From Erwinia tracheiphila (GTDB lineage: Bacteria; Pseudomonadota; Gammaproteobacteria; Enterobacterales; Enterobacteriaceae): a DNA stretch of 64,000 nt. The position numbers and the translations under genes are program-made. The notes below the pieces were generated by a model. That model was not told the DNA's origin, searched no databases, and saw only the letters and a program-made list of their open reading frames with translations. Each line of letters starts with the position of its first letter. Position 1 is the first letter of the stretch. The stretch spans positions 4,216,001 to 4,280,000 of the forward strand of contig NZ_CP089932.1 of the NCBI RefSeq assembly GCF_021365465.1. The letters run 5' to 3'. This document shows positions 50,347-60,459 of the stretch, in pieces.

Positions 50347-51648
50347 ATGGTTGTACTGCAATTACTTGTGGTGCTGGCAGCGATCTATCTGGGTGCCAGA
50401 CTGGGTGGCATTGGTATTGGGTTCGCCGGTGGGCTCGGCACGCTGGTGCTCACGCTGGGCTTCCAGATAAAACCCGGAAGCATTCCTTTTGATGTCATTG
50501 AAATTATCATGGCCGTCATCGCTGCGATTGCGGCGATGCAGGTCGCAGGCGGCATGAATTATCTGGTCAGCATGGCGGAACGGCTGCTGCGCCGACATCC
50601 CCGCCACATCACTTTTCTTGCACCCCTGGTTACTTATATGATGACCCTGTTCGCCGGAACCGGTCATACCGCGTTCTCCACGCTACCTGTGATTGCCGAG
50701 GTTGCTAAAGAACAGGGTGTGCGCCCTTCCCGCCCTCTTTCCATTGCGGTTGTCGCTTCACAGATTGCCATCACGGCATCCCCCATTTCTGCTGCGGTGG
50801 TCTTTCTTTCAGGGATACTGGAGCCAAAGGGCATCGGCTATCTGGTCCTGCTGGCAGTCGCTATCTCCTCAACGATGGTGGCGATTTTCCTGGCGGCGCT
50901 GGTGACCAACTTTCTGGGTTGTGAGCTGAAAGACGATACGGTTTATCAGCAACGGCTGGCGGAAGGGAGAACCGTCCTGCGCGGTCCACAGGATGCGCAA
51001 ATTGCTCCCGGAGCAAAACAGGCGGTGTTGCTTTTTCTGTCAGGAATTGCCGCAGTGGTGCTCTATGCCACCGCGATCAGTAAAAATGTTGGACTGATTG
51101 CTAACCCGGTCTTACCACGCAATGAAGCCATTGTAATCTTTATGCTGACCACCGCCGCGCTTATTTGCCTGACCTGCAAAGTCGACACGGCAAAAATTCT
51201 CTCTGCCAGCACCTTTAAATCCGGCATGAGCGCCTGTATCTGCGTCATGGGTGTGGCCTGGCTTGGAGACACCTTTGTTAAGGCTCACATCAACGATATA
51301 CAGCAGGTTGCCGGTGAGCTGCTGCAAAGCTTTCCTTGGATGCTGGCGGTCATTCTGTTTTTTGCCTCCACGCTGCTCTATTCTCAGGCGGCGACCACGC
51401 AGGCACTGATGCCAGCTGCGCTGATGCTGGGCGTCTCCCCCGTAACGGTGCTGGCGTCTTTTGCGGCGGTTTCCGCCCTGTTTGTGCTGCCAACTTATCC
51501 CACTCTGCTTGCGGCGGTGGAAATGGACGACACCGGCTCCACCCGAATTGGTAAATTTGTCTTCAATCACTCATTTATCGTACCAGGCATACTGGCAATT
51601 GCCCTGTCGGTCGCCTTTGGGTTTCTGTTTGGTAATCTGTTTCTGTAG
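50347..51648 (+). CDS. dcuA: Anaerobic C4-dicarboxylate antiporter DcuA
   Basis: This 433-residue, 10-12-helix inner-membrane carrier exchanges aspartate, fumarate or malate for succinate. Diagnostic segments are [15 protein letters not shown] near the start, [35 protein letters not shown] and a C-terminal [18 protein letters not shown]. It equals E. coli DcuA in length and follows the aspA remnant as in E. coli. With frdABCD it would support fumarate respiration. It is intact. Confidence 0.95.
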   Translation: MVVLQLLVVLAAIYLGARLGGIGIGFAGGLGTLVLTLGFQIKPGSIPFDVIEIIMAVIAAIAAMQVAGGMNYLVSMAERLLRRHPRHITFLAPLVTYMMTLFAGTGHTAFSTLPVIAEVAKEQGVRPSRPLSIAVVASQIAITASPISAAVVFLSGILEPKGIGYLVLLAVAISSTMVAIFLAALVTNFLGCELKDDTVYQQRLAEGRTVLRGPQDAQIAPGAKQAVLLFLSGIAAVVLYATAISKNVGLIANPVLPRNEAIVIFMLTTAALICLTCKVDTAKILSASTFKSGMSACICVMGVAWLGDTFVKAHINDIQQVAGELLQSFPWMLAVILFFASTLLYSQAATTQALMPAALMLGVSPVTVLASFAAVSALFVLPTYPTLLAAVEMDDTGSTRIGKFVFNHSFIVPGILAIALSVAFGFLFGNLFL

Positions 51649-51684
51649 CAGCAGGGACGGAGAACTTCCGCCACTGCTGCTACA
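51644..51684. terminator. Inverted repeat at the end of dcuA
   Basis: TGTAGCAGCAG (51644-51654) pairs with CTGCTGCTACA (51674-51684), spanning the dcuA stop codon. There is no T-run after it, so it may stabilise the transcript end rather than terminate. Confidence 0.5.
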
Positions 51685-51806
51685 TCCTGAAACGCACCAG
51701 CCGTCGCACCGTGGTATATTGCGCAACCGGAAGACAGCCTGCCGGGCAGGCCGTCAGCACTTACCCCGATTCAAGCAGTTTAATATGGAGAATGCGGTTA
51801 CCCGCT

Positions 51807-53531
51807 ATGGCCAGATACCTGACATTATCCCTTTTTTTATTGATGTCCAGCCTGTTAAGCCCTTGCGCAGGTGCCTCAATTTTTGGGCAACCCGGCGGCA
51901 ATCAGTTTGTTACCGCCAGCCAGGCTTTCGCTTTCGATTTCAACCAGCAAAACAGTAAGCTTACACTCACCTGGCACGTTAAGCCGGGATATTATCTCTA
52001 TCGTCAGCAGTTCAGGATTGTTGCAAAAGAGGCACTGCTTGCGCCCTGGACGCTGCCGACAGGTAAAACGCACGAAGATGAATTTTATGGCAAAACGGAA
52101 ATCTATTCCGAAAACCTTACGCTGCCTTTCACACTGCTTCAGGCGGCGAAAGGCTCAAGCGTAACGGTCACCTGGCAGGGATGCGCCGCCAGCGGTTTTT
52201 GTTATCCACCTGAAACCCGTACATTGCCGCTCAATGAAGTAGTCGGCAACAGTGCCGCAGCCATTGTCACGCCGCAGACGGACTCAATGGCAGAAACCGT
52301 TATCCCTGAGGTATCAAACAGGCTACCGTTCTCCCCCCTGTGGGCATTGCTCATCGGCATCGGCGTGGCCTTTACCCCCTGTGTTTTACCAATGTACCCT
52401 CTGATTTCCGGTATTATTCTTGGTCATCAACGCCGTTACTCTCCGGGCCGTCTGCTTGCGCTGTCAATGAGCTATGTGCAGGGCATGGCTCTGACTTATA
52501 CGTCCATGGGGGTGCTGATTGCCGCCGCCGGATTGCGATTTCAGGCAGCCCTGCAGTCCCCCGGCGTTCTGATCGTTCTGTCACTCCTTTTTATCCTGCT
52601 TGCTCTGTCGATGTTTGGCCTGTTCTCTCTGCAACTGCCCTCTTCGCTGCAAACCAGATTGACGCTATGGAGTAACCGCCAGCAGGGCGGCTCGCTCACG
52701 GGCGTGATGATGATGGGTGCGCTGGCTGGTCTGATTTGCTCGCCCTGCACGACGGCACCGCTCAGTGCTATCCTGTTGTATATCGCTCAAAGTGGCAATC
52801 TGCTGGCCGGAGCCGGCACCCTGTACTTGTATGCGCTTGGGATGGGCCTGCCACTAATTGCCGTGACGCTATTCGGCCATCGCCTGCTCCCGAAAAGCGG
52901 CGCCTGGATGCATACCGTCAAAGAAGGTTTCGGCTTTGTTATCCTTGCCCTGCCCGTTTTCCTGATAGCGCGAATCGTTGGCGATCTGTGGGGATTGCGC
53001 CTGTGGAGCCTGCTGGGTGTGGTTTTTTTTATCTGGGCTTTTATCAGTCTGAGATCGACCAATGGCTGGCTGCGGCTTGCACAAATTGTGATGCTGACCG
53101 CGGCAGTGGTTGCCGTGCGTCCTTTACAGGACTGGGCTTTCGCCGTAACCACGTCTACAGAGAAGGTTGCTCACCTCAACTTTCAGCCAGTCAGCGACAT
53201 TGCTGCACTTAACGAGATTCGGCAAAACAGCCATGGCCGCATTACCCTGCTCGATCTTTATGCCAACTGGTGTGTTGCCTGCAAAGAGTTTGAAAAGTAT
53301 ACGTTTAGCCAGCCTGGCGTGCAGGCCGCGCTGCAAGATACCCAGCGGCTCCAGGCAGACGTCAGTAAAAATACAGTGCAGGACCGCGCATTACTCGACC
53401 AGCTCAATGTACTGGGCCTACCCACGCTGATCTTCTTTGATGCCAATGGGAAAGAGATTCCACACTCTCGTGTTAGCGGTTTCATGGATGGCGATGCTTT
53501 TGAGCAACATTTGCAGAAACTGGCACGTTAA
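51807..53531 (+). CDS. dsbD: Thiol:disulfide interchange protein DsbD
   Basis: This protein moves reducing power from cytoplasmic thioredoxin to periplasmic DsbC and DsbG. The ATG at 51807 gives about 574 residues with signal peptide [17 protein letters not shown]; an ATG at 51792 is also possible. The N-terminal domain has its Cys pair in [13 protein letters not shown]. The eight-helix core contains [10 protein letters not shown] and [15 protein letters not shown], and the C-terminal thioredoxin-like domain has [13 protein letters not shown]. All six redox cysteines are present. In E. coli cutA precedes it, but here only about 160 bp separate it from dcuA and no cutA is found. Confidence 0.95.
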   Translation: MARYLTLSLFLLMSSLLSPCAGASIFGQPGGNQFVTASQAFAFDFNQQNSKLTLTWHVKPGYYLYRQQFRIVAKEALLAPWTLPTGKTHEDEFYGKTEIYSENLTLPFTLLQAAKGSSVTVTWQGCAASGFCYPPETRTLPLNEVVGNSAAAIVTPQTDSMAETVIPEVSNRLPFSPLWALLIGIGVAFTPCVLPMYPLISGIILGHQRRYSPGRLLALSMSYVQGMALTYTSMGVLIAAAGLRFQAALQSPGVLIVLSLLFILLALSMFGLFSLQLPSSLQTRLTLWSNRQQGGSLTGVMMMGALAGLICSPCTTAPLSAILLYIAQSGNLLAGAGTLYLYALGMGLPLIAVTLFGHRLLPKSGAWMHTVKEGFGFVILALPVFLIARIVGDLWGLRLWSLLGVVFFIWAFISLRSTNGWLRLAQIVMLTAAVVAVRPLQDWAFAVTTSTEKVAHLNFQPVSDIAALNEIRQNSHGRITLLDLYANWCVACKEFEKYTFSQPGVQAALQDTQRLQADVSKNTVQDRALLDQLNVLGLPTLIFFDANGKEIPHSRVSGFMDGDAFEQHLQKLAR

Positions 53532-53582
53532 ACGACACCGGGAAAGAATTGCCGACAGAAATCCATTCAGGAGGAGAGTGAC

Positions 53583-54255
53583 TTGCAACGTGAAAAGGTA
53601 CTTAAGCAAGTACTCAACGTACCCGAACAAAATGGCCTGGCCAGCTCGTTTACCATGATGGCCGATGCACTTGCCTGCCAGAAAGCAGATTTGCAGCGCC
53701 ACTGACCCGACCGTGAAGCGTTACTGTATGACGCGCTGCACTATCACAGTGAGCAGATTGATCGCTGGCGGAACACGCTGCTGCTCAACGAAACGTTAAG
53801 CATTGGAGAGAAACTGCTGGTCCGCTATCAGGTGCTAGAAAAGGCCGTACGCAATCATCGCTATCCGGGCTGTTTGTTTATTGCCACCTGTAACTTTTTC
53901 TCGCAGTCGGAGCACCCTGTCCACCAGCTGGCAGAACGTCAAAAAGCGCACTTCGTGGCAATACATCTACGACTTAATCACGCGGCTTGAAACGGATAGC
54001 CCCACGCTGATTACTCATCAGATGGAATTGATTCTGGAAGGGTGCCTGAGCCGTCTTCTGGTAAAGTGAAACGTACAGGAAGAGGAAACCGCTCGAGCAG
54101 TGGCAGCAGATGTACTGAGCATCACACTGAGCCGTAAAACGGCACCCTGGCCTGAACAGAATTTATCCTCTGCGCATAAAAAGCAGCCAGTCAGAGAATA
54201 TCTGGATAATTTTTATGACAAAGGCGTTGACGGCCAGACCACCTTTGCGGTTTAA
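53583..54255 (+). pseudogene. yjdC: TetR-family regulator YjdC, degraded
   Basis: A strong AGGAGG precedes a TTG start at 53583. The frame encodes LQREKVLKQVLNVPEQNGLA but hits TGA at 53703-53705, early in the ligand-binding region. The same frame continues DREALLYDALHYHSEQID and RYPGCLFIATCNFF, then shifts frame near 53945, after which THQMELILEGCLSRLLVK is followed by another stop at 54067. At least two stops and one frameshift make it a pseudogene. It lies after dsbD and before tRNA-Phe, its normal place. Confidence 0.85.
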
Positions 54256-54266
54256 CGCGCCCCGTT

Positions 54267-54341
54267 GCCCGGATAGTTCAGCCGGTAGTGTAGGGGATTG
54301 AACATCCTTGTGTTCTTTAAAGAAAGACAAGGTTGCAACCA
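54267..54341 (+). pseudogene. Decayed tRNA-Phe copy
   Basis: A 75-nt stretch aligns end to end with the intact tRNA-Phe at 59116: GCCCGGATAGTTCAGCCGG at the 5' end, anticodon-loop TTGAACA still holding GAA, and a terminal ACCA. Many substitutions destroy the T arm and the 3' acceptor strand (GGTTGCA cannot pair with GCCCGGA). The sequence just upstream also matches the intact copy, so it is a true duplicate, no longer functional. Confidence 0.8.
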
Positions 54342-54360
54342 GTATTCATTATTCATAAGA

Positions 54361-54386
54361 CCTCGCTGCAAAGCGGGGCTTTTTCC
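54361..54386 (+). terminator. Terminator after the tRNA-Phe pseudogene
   Basis: CCTCGCT / AGCGGGG with a 4-nt loop (one T-G pair), then CTTTTTCC. It probably served the original tRNA-Phe gene. Confidence 0.75.
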
Positions 54387-54829
54387 TTTTCTGGCTACGG
54401 TAGATTTCTGGTCGTTGCAACATGTTATTTTTTTGCTGGATTTTTCGTCATTTTCGACGATGTTTGTTGCTTTTAAACACATCAATACCTTCCGGAGTGC
54501 CTGTATCTTCTCTCCAGTTACGGTTTCTCTCTTTTCTGGTTATTCATAATCATGCAAAAGTGTGGGGAAGCGGGGAATTGTAATTTTCCCTTATTATACA
54601 GTATATTAATTTGGTTTCGATACGGGAAATAGAGTGGATAAATCCACTTCTCTTGATGGGAAAAACTTACAGCATACGCTTTCCCCCCTTTATACGGGGG
54701 CCTTCACTATCCGTACCACCTGAAACACTCACATTTTTCGCTTTTATTTCTTCGCATTACCAGAATCCCCTGTCTTCCACGCCATTATAGAAATGATTTA
54801 CGCTTACGATTAGTGCCTCAGCAGCACTG
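54387..54829. other. AT-rich non-coding stretch before the IS3 element
   Basis: No gene is visible on either strand. The region has short homopolymers and no repeats that would mark an element end. Confidence 0.55.
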
Positions 54830-54835
54830 TAGTCG

Positions 54836-56010
<1,175 letters not shown>

Positions 56011-56181
56011 AATGTCACCTGTTTTTAACTATGAGGCGATGATATCACCCCTGTTCAGGTGGACAGGTTTAGTGTGCCACTATACACATTGTTCCGACTC
56101 AACTCGCATGTAGGTTAGTAAGATAAACGGTCGTGACGCAGACTTGCTGATAACGTATGCTTTGCGCTTTGGATGTAACAT

Positions 56182-56457
56182 ATGGCTAAAGTTGATGTCG
56201 TCTGCCCTCAGTGCAATGAAACTCATGCTGTACGATGTAACGGACATTCAGCATCCGGTGCCCAACGTTACATCTGCAAGCATTGTTCAAAGACCTTTCT
56301 GCTCAACTTTAGCTACTCCGGTGCCAAACCAGACACACACCAGACCATTGTTAATATGGCCATGAATGGTTACGGATGTCGCGATACCGCACGGGTTCTC
56401 GGTATCAGTCTCAATACGGTTCTGCGGCACGTAAAAAAATTTCCCCAAAGCAGGTAG
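56182..56457 (+). CDS. insA: IS1 InsA-type DNA-binding protein
   Basis: This 91-residue protein has a zinc-finger-like N-terminus (CPQCNETHAVRCNG and CKHCSKTF) and the helix-turn-helix MAMNGYGCRDTARVLGISLN. It binds the element ends and represses transposition. A run of seven A at 56433-56439 is the site for -1 frameshifting to make the InsAB transposase. Confidence 0.92.
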   Translation: MAKVDVVCPQCNETHAVRCNGHSASGAQRYICKHCSKTFLLNFSYSGAKPDTHQTIVNMAMNGYGCRDTARVLGISLNTVLRHVKKFPQSR

Positions 56458-56879
56458 CTGAGAATATCGACCCCGAAACGGAGGTTGTTATCTGCTGTGA
56501 AGCCGGCGAACAATGGTCTTACGTGCGGTGTAAAAGCAATCCCCGGTGGTTGTTCTATGCTTATGACCGTATCCGCAAACGTGCTCTGGCCCACGTCTTC
56601 GGCCCGAGAAATGCCCCGACCCTGCGACGATTGCTGGCCCTGTTAAGCAAATTTAACCTTGCCTTTTATATGACAGATGCCTGGCCGGTTTATAAAGTTC
56701 TGTTAAGTGCAACAGGCCACGTGGTGAGCAAGAAATATACCCAACGGACAGAACGACATAATCTTAATCTTCGCACACATATCAAACGACTGACCCGCAG
56801 AACAATTTGCTTTTCGAAGTCAGAGGAAATGCACGATAAGATCATCGGTTGGTATCTTACTCTTCATCATTATCAATAA
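56376..56879 (+). CDS. insB: IS1 transposase, InsB part
   Basis: This 167-residue frame supplies the DDE catalytic part of InsAB. WLFYAYDRIRKRALAHVFG, MTDAWPVYK and ERHNLNLRTHIKRLTRR match IS1 transposase, with SEEMHDKIIGWYLTLHHYQ at the end. Its 5' part overlaps insA, and productive translation is expected through frameshifting near 56435. It looks intact. Confidence 0.92.
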   Translation: MSRYRTGSRYQSQYGSAARKKISPKQVAENIDPETEVVICCEAGEQWSYVRCKSNPRWLFYAYDRIRKRALAHVFGPRNAPTLRRLLALLSKFNLAFYMTDAWPVYKVLLSATGHVVSKKYTQRTERHNLNLRTHIKRLTRRTICFSKSEEMHDKIIGWYLTLHHYQ

Positions 56880-56929
56880 ATCTGCGTCAAGACCGAAAAA
56901 TGCAACAGGGCTCCGTCATTCTCAGACGT

Positions 56930-57725
56930 CTTTTCCCGTCGGGTCAGGGGCCGGCGAAACCGGTTCATCCGGCTGTGCGTCCTCCCGACAGCCCGGCGAC
57001 GGGTTCTGAAGCTCGTGGTTTTGCTGGCATCTCATTCCTCTTTACGGGGCGGGATATAAGGCTCGTCACGACGGCACAACCGGTCTGTTTTGCCCGGGCG
57101 CTCCGTCGCCTTTGTCCGGGCAGAGTCTGGGTTTTTGCCCCGGGCATCCCGTCTGAAGAGCACCGGGTGTGTCCGCCACCAGTTTGATGTCATGCCTGTC
57201 TGCTGCTGCGACGACCCGTGGCAGAGGAAGCCCTCCGGTATCTGTCATCAGACTGGGCTTTACGCCCTGTGTCCCTGTGTCCCTGTGTCCGTGGTGTTGC
57301 GTCCTGTTTTTTTGTCCTGGGCAGCGGTGATGTTGTCATACCGCCATCCACCGACAACCATGAGCAGTCCGTGCCGTCCGGGTGTTCACAGGCCAGTAAT
57401 CCGTTCTGCCAGAAACGCCCGAAGACACCTGCGTCTCTCCGTTCCCGGAAGCGCCGGTGCGCAGAGCCTGATGAACCTATCCCTGTGGTATTGAGTGCAT
57501 TCCACTGACAGGCTGTTCTGGGGACGAAGAAAATGGCGTTCATTGCGGCCCGATTATCAACACGTTTTCGGCGCGTACCCGGAGGGTGGCGGGTTTTGTG
57601 TTCCGGGATAAGCGGAGCGATTTTGTCCCGGAGTTCATCGCTAATCTGCCCTTTACCGCCTGCCATACTTTGCCCTCAGATATGACCGGGATGCATTATA
57701 CGATGACGCCTTTTGGGACAGAGTC
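56930..57725 (-). pseudogene. IS5-family (IS427-type) transposase remnant
   Basis: On the minus strand an ATG at 57666 opens ISDELRDKIAPLIPEHKT and VDNRAAMNAIFFVPRTACQW, the IS427-type N-terminus, then LLACEHPDGTDCSWLSVDGG. The frame then breaks. The DDE region continues in another frame as AAADRHDIKLVADTPGALQT, and the C-terminal part (EPYIPPRKEE) lies in a third. At least two frameshifts are present. A terminal repeat-like GACTCTGTCCCAAAAGGCG lies at the right edge (57725 inward). Confidence 0.8.
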
Positions 57726-58241
57726 TTAATCCATTAATATATGCAGGTTAATATTTTCAGCGGATTCAGCAGAATGCCATTCTGTCATCCCCTCGTTATC
57801 CGTGCTCCCCGTTTCTGTGTGACCATCTGGGAACATCAGAACATACCGACAATCGATCATCAGCCTGCCATTATCATCAGCACACTGAAAGCGAAGTGTG
57901 TTACGAGAAGAAAGTTGCTGTACAGATTGGCTCTGCGCACTGACAATTTTTGCTGTTAACGGATTTCCTGCCGCAATGACATAGTTCGTTCCTTCTGCAT
58001 ATCAGCACCGTACTGGTGAACCACAGACAACCACCGATCTCCCCTGTGGGTTGGTCTGCCGGGGATCACCTGAAACAATGACACCGGGCTTACCACATCT
58101 CAGGCAGGGTGAAGTTTTATCTCCCGCATAGAGCTTTCGCCTTCCGTTCACTGACCAGCCCTGGCTCCCGGCCTGGCAGACTGCACCAGTAGATGTTTTA
58201 TCAACATCAGTCCGGAGTTTTTGCCATGTACACCGCTCCAT
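57726..58241 (-). pseudogene. PAAR-like type VI protein with in-frame TGA (copy B)
   Basis: One register of 171 codons runs from ATG 58241 to TAA 57726, broken only by TGA at 58004-58002. The first part (GWSVNGRRKLYAGDKTSPC and GVIVSGDPRQTNPQGRSVVV) has the glycine/aspartate pattern of PAAR-like spike proteins. The part after the stop (EGTNYVIAAGNPLTAKIVSA) leads to a small C-terminal module (CRYVLMFPDGHTETGSTDNEG) shared with copy A. Such tips cap VgrG in type VI systems. A single stop may be recent. Confidence 0.65.
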
Positions 58242-58264
58242 CGGTTGTCTGACATACGTTTTCC

Positions 58265-58785
58265 TCAGTCCATAAGAATATGCAGACTGATATCGTCTGC
58301 CGATTCGGCATAATGCTATCCGGTAATCCCGTTCTCATCGGTAACGCCAGTTTCAGAACGTCCGTCCGGGAACATTAGGGTGTAGCGACAGCCAGCCATT
58401 AGCTGGTCATCATCACCGGCACACTGAAAGCTAATACAGCTCCGGGCGCTGGAATCCTGTGCCTGCTGCGTCGGTACAGACGATTGACTGGTATTACGAG
58501 AGGTCAGAGAACAGTACCTGTACTGGTCGATTGAGTCGCTGAACCATAAACATAGTGATCGGGGCAACGGCACCGCACTCTGTCACCTGTAGCAGCACAG
58601 GCTTTTCCCTCTTCTGCCCAGTCCTGTGCGGAGGCAAGGATTTCAAAATATCCATTACATTTGCTGCATGATGCCTTGTCACCCGTACGGGCTATTGCTT
58701 TACTTCCTTCAAGCCAGGTTGCTGTGGCGGAAATGATTTCCCCATAACTCGTTTTGTCGCCAAGGCAGGCCAGTGCTCTTGCCAT
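58265..58785 (-). pseudogene. PAAR-domain type VI protein with damaged tail (copy A)
   Basis: The ATG at 58785 (GAGGGG six bases upstream) gives a clean PAAR domain of 93 residues to a stop at 58504: MARALACLGDKTSYGEIISA, AIARTGDKASC, ACAATGDRVRCRC and YVYGSATQSTS. A frameshift near 58510 then separates it from the C-terminal module (RSCISFQCAGDDDQ, CRYTLMFPDGRSETGVTDENG). That module is in turn cut by TAG at 58318-58316, where copy B has Trp. The PAAR part alone could still be made. It ends at 58265. Confidence 0.75.
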
Positions 58786-59115
58786 CATTAACCCCTCAAT
58801 AAAAAGTAAAGTTTGACTATACCCATCCATTTAACACGGTAATTGTCTTTTAGTTAACCAGCAAAAACAAGCCATCGGTTATCAACACTTCATTGATAAA
58901 CCCTAAGGCTCCCAGTTATCAAACCAAACACCAGAAATAATATGAAAGTCTTTCAACAGAACTCAATTCTTCACTGTGGCAGGGTTCTGGTAGAGGTAAA
59001 AAGACTATTCTTTGAGCAAAACCTCCACTTTTTGCTGAAAAAACACGCTTATGAACAATCCTCTGAAGATTTTCCATTGACGAAATCAAGGTAATCCAGT
59101 TTAATACGCCACGTT
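58786..59115. other. Spacer between the PAAR gene and tRNA-Phe, no gene seen
   Basis: AT-rich and without a frame worth reporting. The last 20 bp before the tRNA match the flank of the tRNA-Phe pseudogene at 54267, marking the duplicated segment. Confidence 0.6.
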
Positions 59116-59191
59116 GCCCGGATAGCTCAGTCGGTAGAGCAGGGGATTGAAAATCCCCGTGTCCTTGGTTCGATTCCGAGTCCGGGCACCA
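59116..59191 (+). tRNA. tRNA-Phe (GAA), intact
   Basis: A 76-nt cloverleaf with acceptor GCCCGGA/TCCGGGC, anticodon stem GGGGA/TCCCC with GAA, T arm TTGGTTCGATTCCGA and encoded CCA. It follows the tRNA-Phe pseudogene by 4.8 kb and abuts an ICE integrase module. The 3' half of tRNA-Phe is a known attachment site for SPI-7 and related elements. Confidence 0.97.
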
Positions 59192-59332
59192 CTTATTTGC
59201 ATCAAAGCACGCTGGTTAAGAGATGAGATCCTTAACGGGCGGAAAATGCAGGGTCCGGTCATGCGGAATGTCCTCCGGTGTTTTTAAGAGCGTTTGCACT
59301 GGTTGATATATCCAGAACTTGTCCCTCAAGAT

Positions 59333-59362
59333 GGGGAACCTGTGGCGCAGGTTCCCCTTTCT
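59333..59362. terminator. Hairpin between tRNA-Phe and the integrase
   Basis: GGGGAACCTG / CAGGTTCCCC, 10 bp perfect, 5-nt loop, with TTTCTC on the plus side. It lies 27 bp beyond the integrase stop and may end either transcript. Confidence 0.55.
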
Positions 59363-59388
59363 CGATCACCGTTAATCATCCCGGACAA

Positions 59389-60399
59389 CTACGCTTGTGT
59401 CAACAGGTGTAAATTTATTTCGCCTGTAACATCTGTGTGAAGTGACAGCTCAGCCTCGAGTGTTTTTCCAACGATATCCATCTTCAGCTCCACATACTCC
59501 ATAGTTGTACTGACGCTCCGGTGCCCCAAAAGGTCCTTCACCAGCTGAAGATTTCGTTCCGGCGACTTCATCAGTTCCGTCGCCAGCGTATGGCGAAAAC
59601 GGTGTGGCGACACGGTAAAACCACACTCTTTCGACAGACGCCGGAAAAATGATCGGATCTTCTGATGAACCTTAGCTGCATCCCATTCCACATGACGGTT
59701 AAGGTAAATTCTGTTCACATCAAACAGATAATCTTCACTCCCCGCACCCAGCGCTGTTGATTTTTCCATCAGGTGATGCAGCCCGGGCTTCAACGCACTG
59801 ACAATCGGAACCCGCCATTCACGGTGTGTCTTACTGCCCTCCAGGCAGAGATCCAGATATCCCTCGCTGAGATTGATGTCACCCAGCCGGATATGCAGCA
59901 GTTGATTTAGCCGCATTCCCGTATATCTGAATGCATCCAGAACTGTCAGCCAGTACCACGCCGGCCAGAGCGCATTACGCCCGCCTCTGATACCGCGCCC
60001 TGCCCGTTCAGCCTCTTCAAATTGCTGCATGACCAGATAAACACGAATCAGCTGCGATCGCGTAAGTGTTTTTTTCTTCCTGGTATCCCGCTGGACATTG
60101 CTTTTATTGAAGGGATTTTTCCCCGGGGGAAGGATTTCATGCTCCATCCCGTAATTATAGAGCGCCCGCAGATGTGCAATTTTGTTGTTCCACGTCTGCG
60201 CCGACTGCTGCTTCTCCTGAAGCAGATAACGCCGCCACTCCAGCACCTGACGGTGCGTAATTTGCGCTGGCAGGGTATCGCCAGAATAACGCCTGAACCC
60301 TCTGACAACCTTGCTGTAGCTCCATTCAGTCGCGGGTCTCAGCCGGTGAGCAAAAAAATATTCTTCAAGCAGTTCATCCCAGGTTATTTCATTACGCAT
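59389..60399 (-). CDS. Tyrosine recombinase (ICE integrase)
   Basis: This 336-residue integrase has an N-terminal SAM-like core-binding domain (about 1-110; TWNNKIAHLRALYNYGMEHE) and a catalytic domain (about 125-310). The catalytic residues are visible: Arg in RYTGMRLNQLLHIRL, His-x-x-Arg in SPHRFRHTLATEL, His in LLGHRSVSTTMEYV with the nucleophilic Tyr in the same segment. It lies about 200 bp from the tRNA-Phe 3' end, the expected attachment site, and is followed upstream by relaxase and helicase genes. It is intact. Confidence 0.92.
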   Translation of the reverse strand: MRNEITWDELLEEYFFAHRLRPATEWSYSKVVRGFRRYSGDTLPAQITHRQVLEWRRYLLQEKQQSAQTWNNKIAHLRALYNYGMEHEILPPGKNPFNKSNVQRDTRKKKTLTRSQLIRVYLVMQQFEEAERAGRGIRGGRNALWPAWYWLTVLDAFRYTGMRLNQLLHIRLGDINLSEGYLDLCLEGSKTHREWRVPIVSALKPGLHHLMEKSTALGAGSEDYLFDVNRIYLNRHVEWDAAKVHQKIRSFFRRLSKECGFTVSPHRFRHTLATELMKSPERNLQLVKDLLGHRSVSTTMEYVELKMDIVGKTLEAELSLHTDVTGEINLHLLTQA

Positions 60400-60459
60400 C
60401 TTATTCTTCTCCCAAAAAACCAGAACAGATCCCTGTAGAGATCCCTGTGTGTATATTCC

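Larger units (their letters stand above)
56129..56894 (+). mobile_element. IS1-family insertion sequence
   Basis: The element is 766 bp, close to the 768 bp of IS1. Its ends are imperfect inverted repeats (GGTCGTGACGCAGACTTGCT at 56129 and, inward from 56894, GGTCTTGACGCAGATTTATT). It carries insA and insB in overlapping frames. No target duplication is evident. Confidence 0.92.

Noticed and set aside
56849..57508. Several plus-strand frames over the IS5-type remnant
   Set aside because: The transposase signatures are on the minus strand, and the plus-strand frames are shadows.
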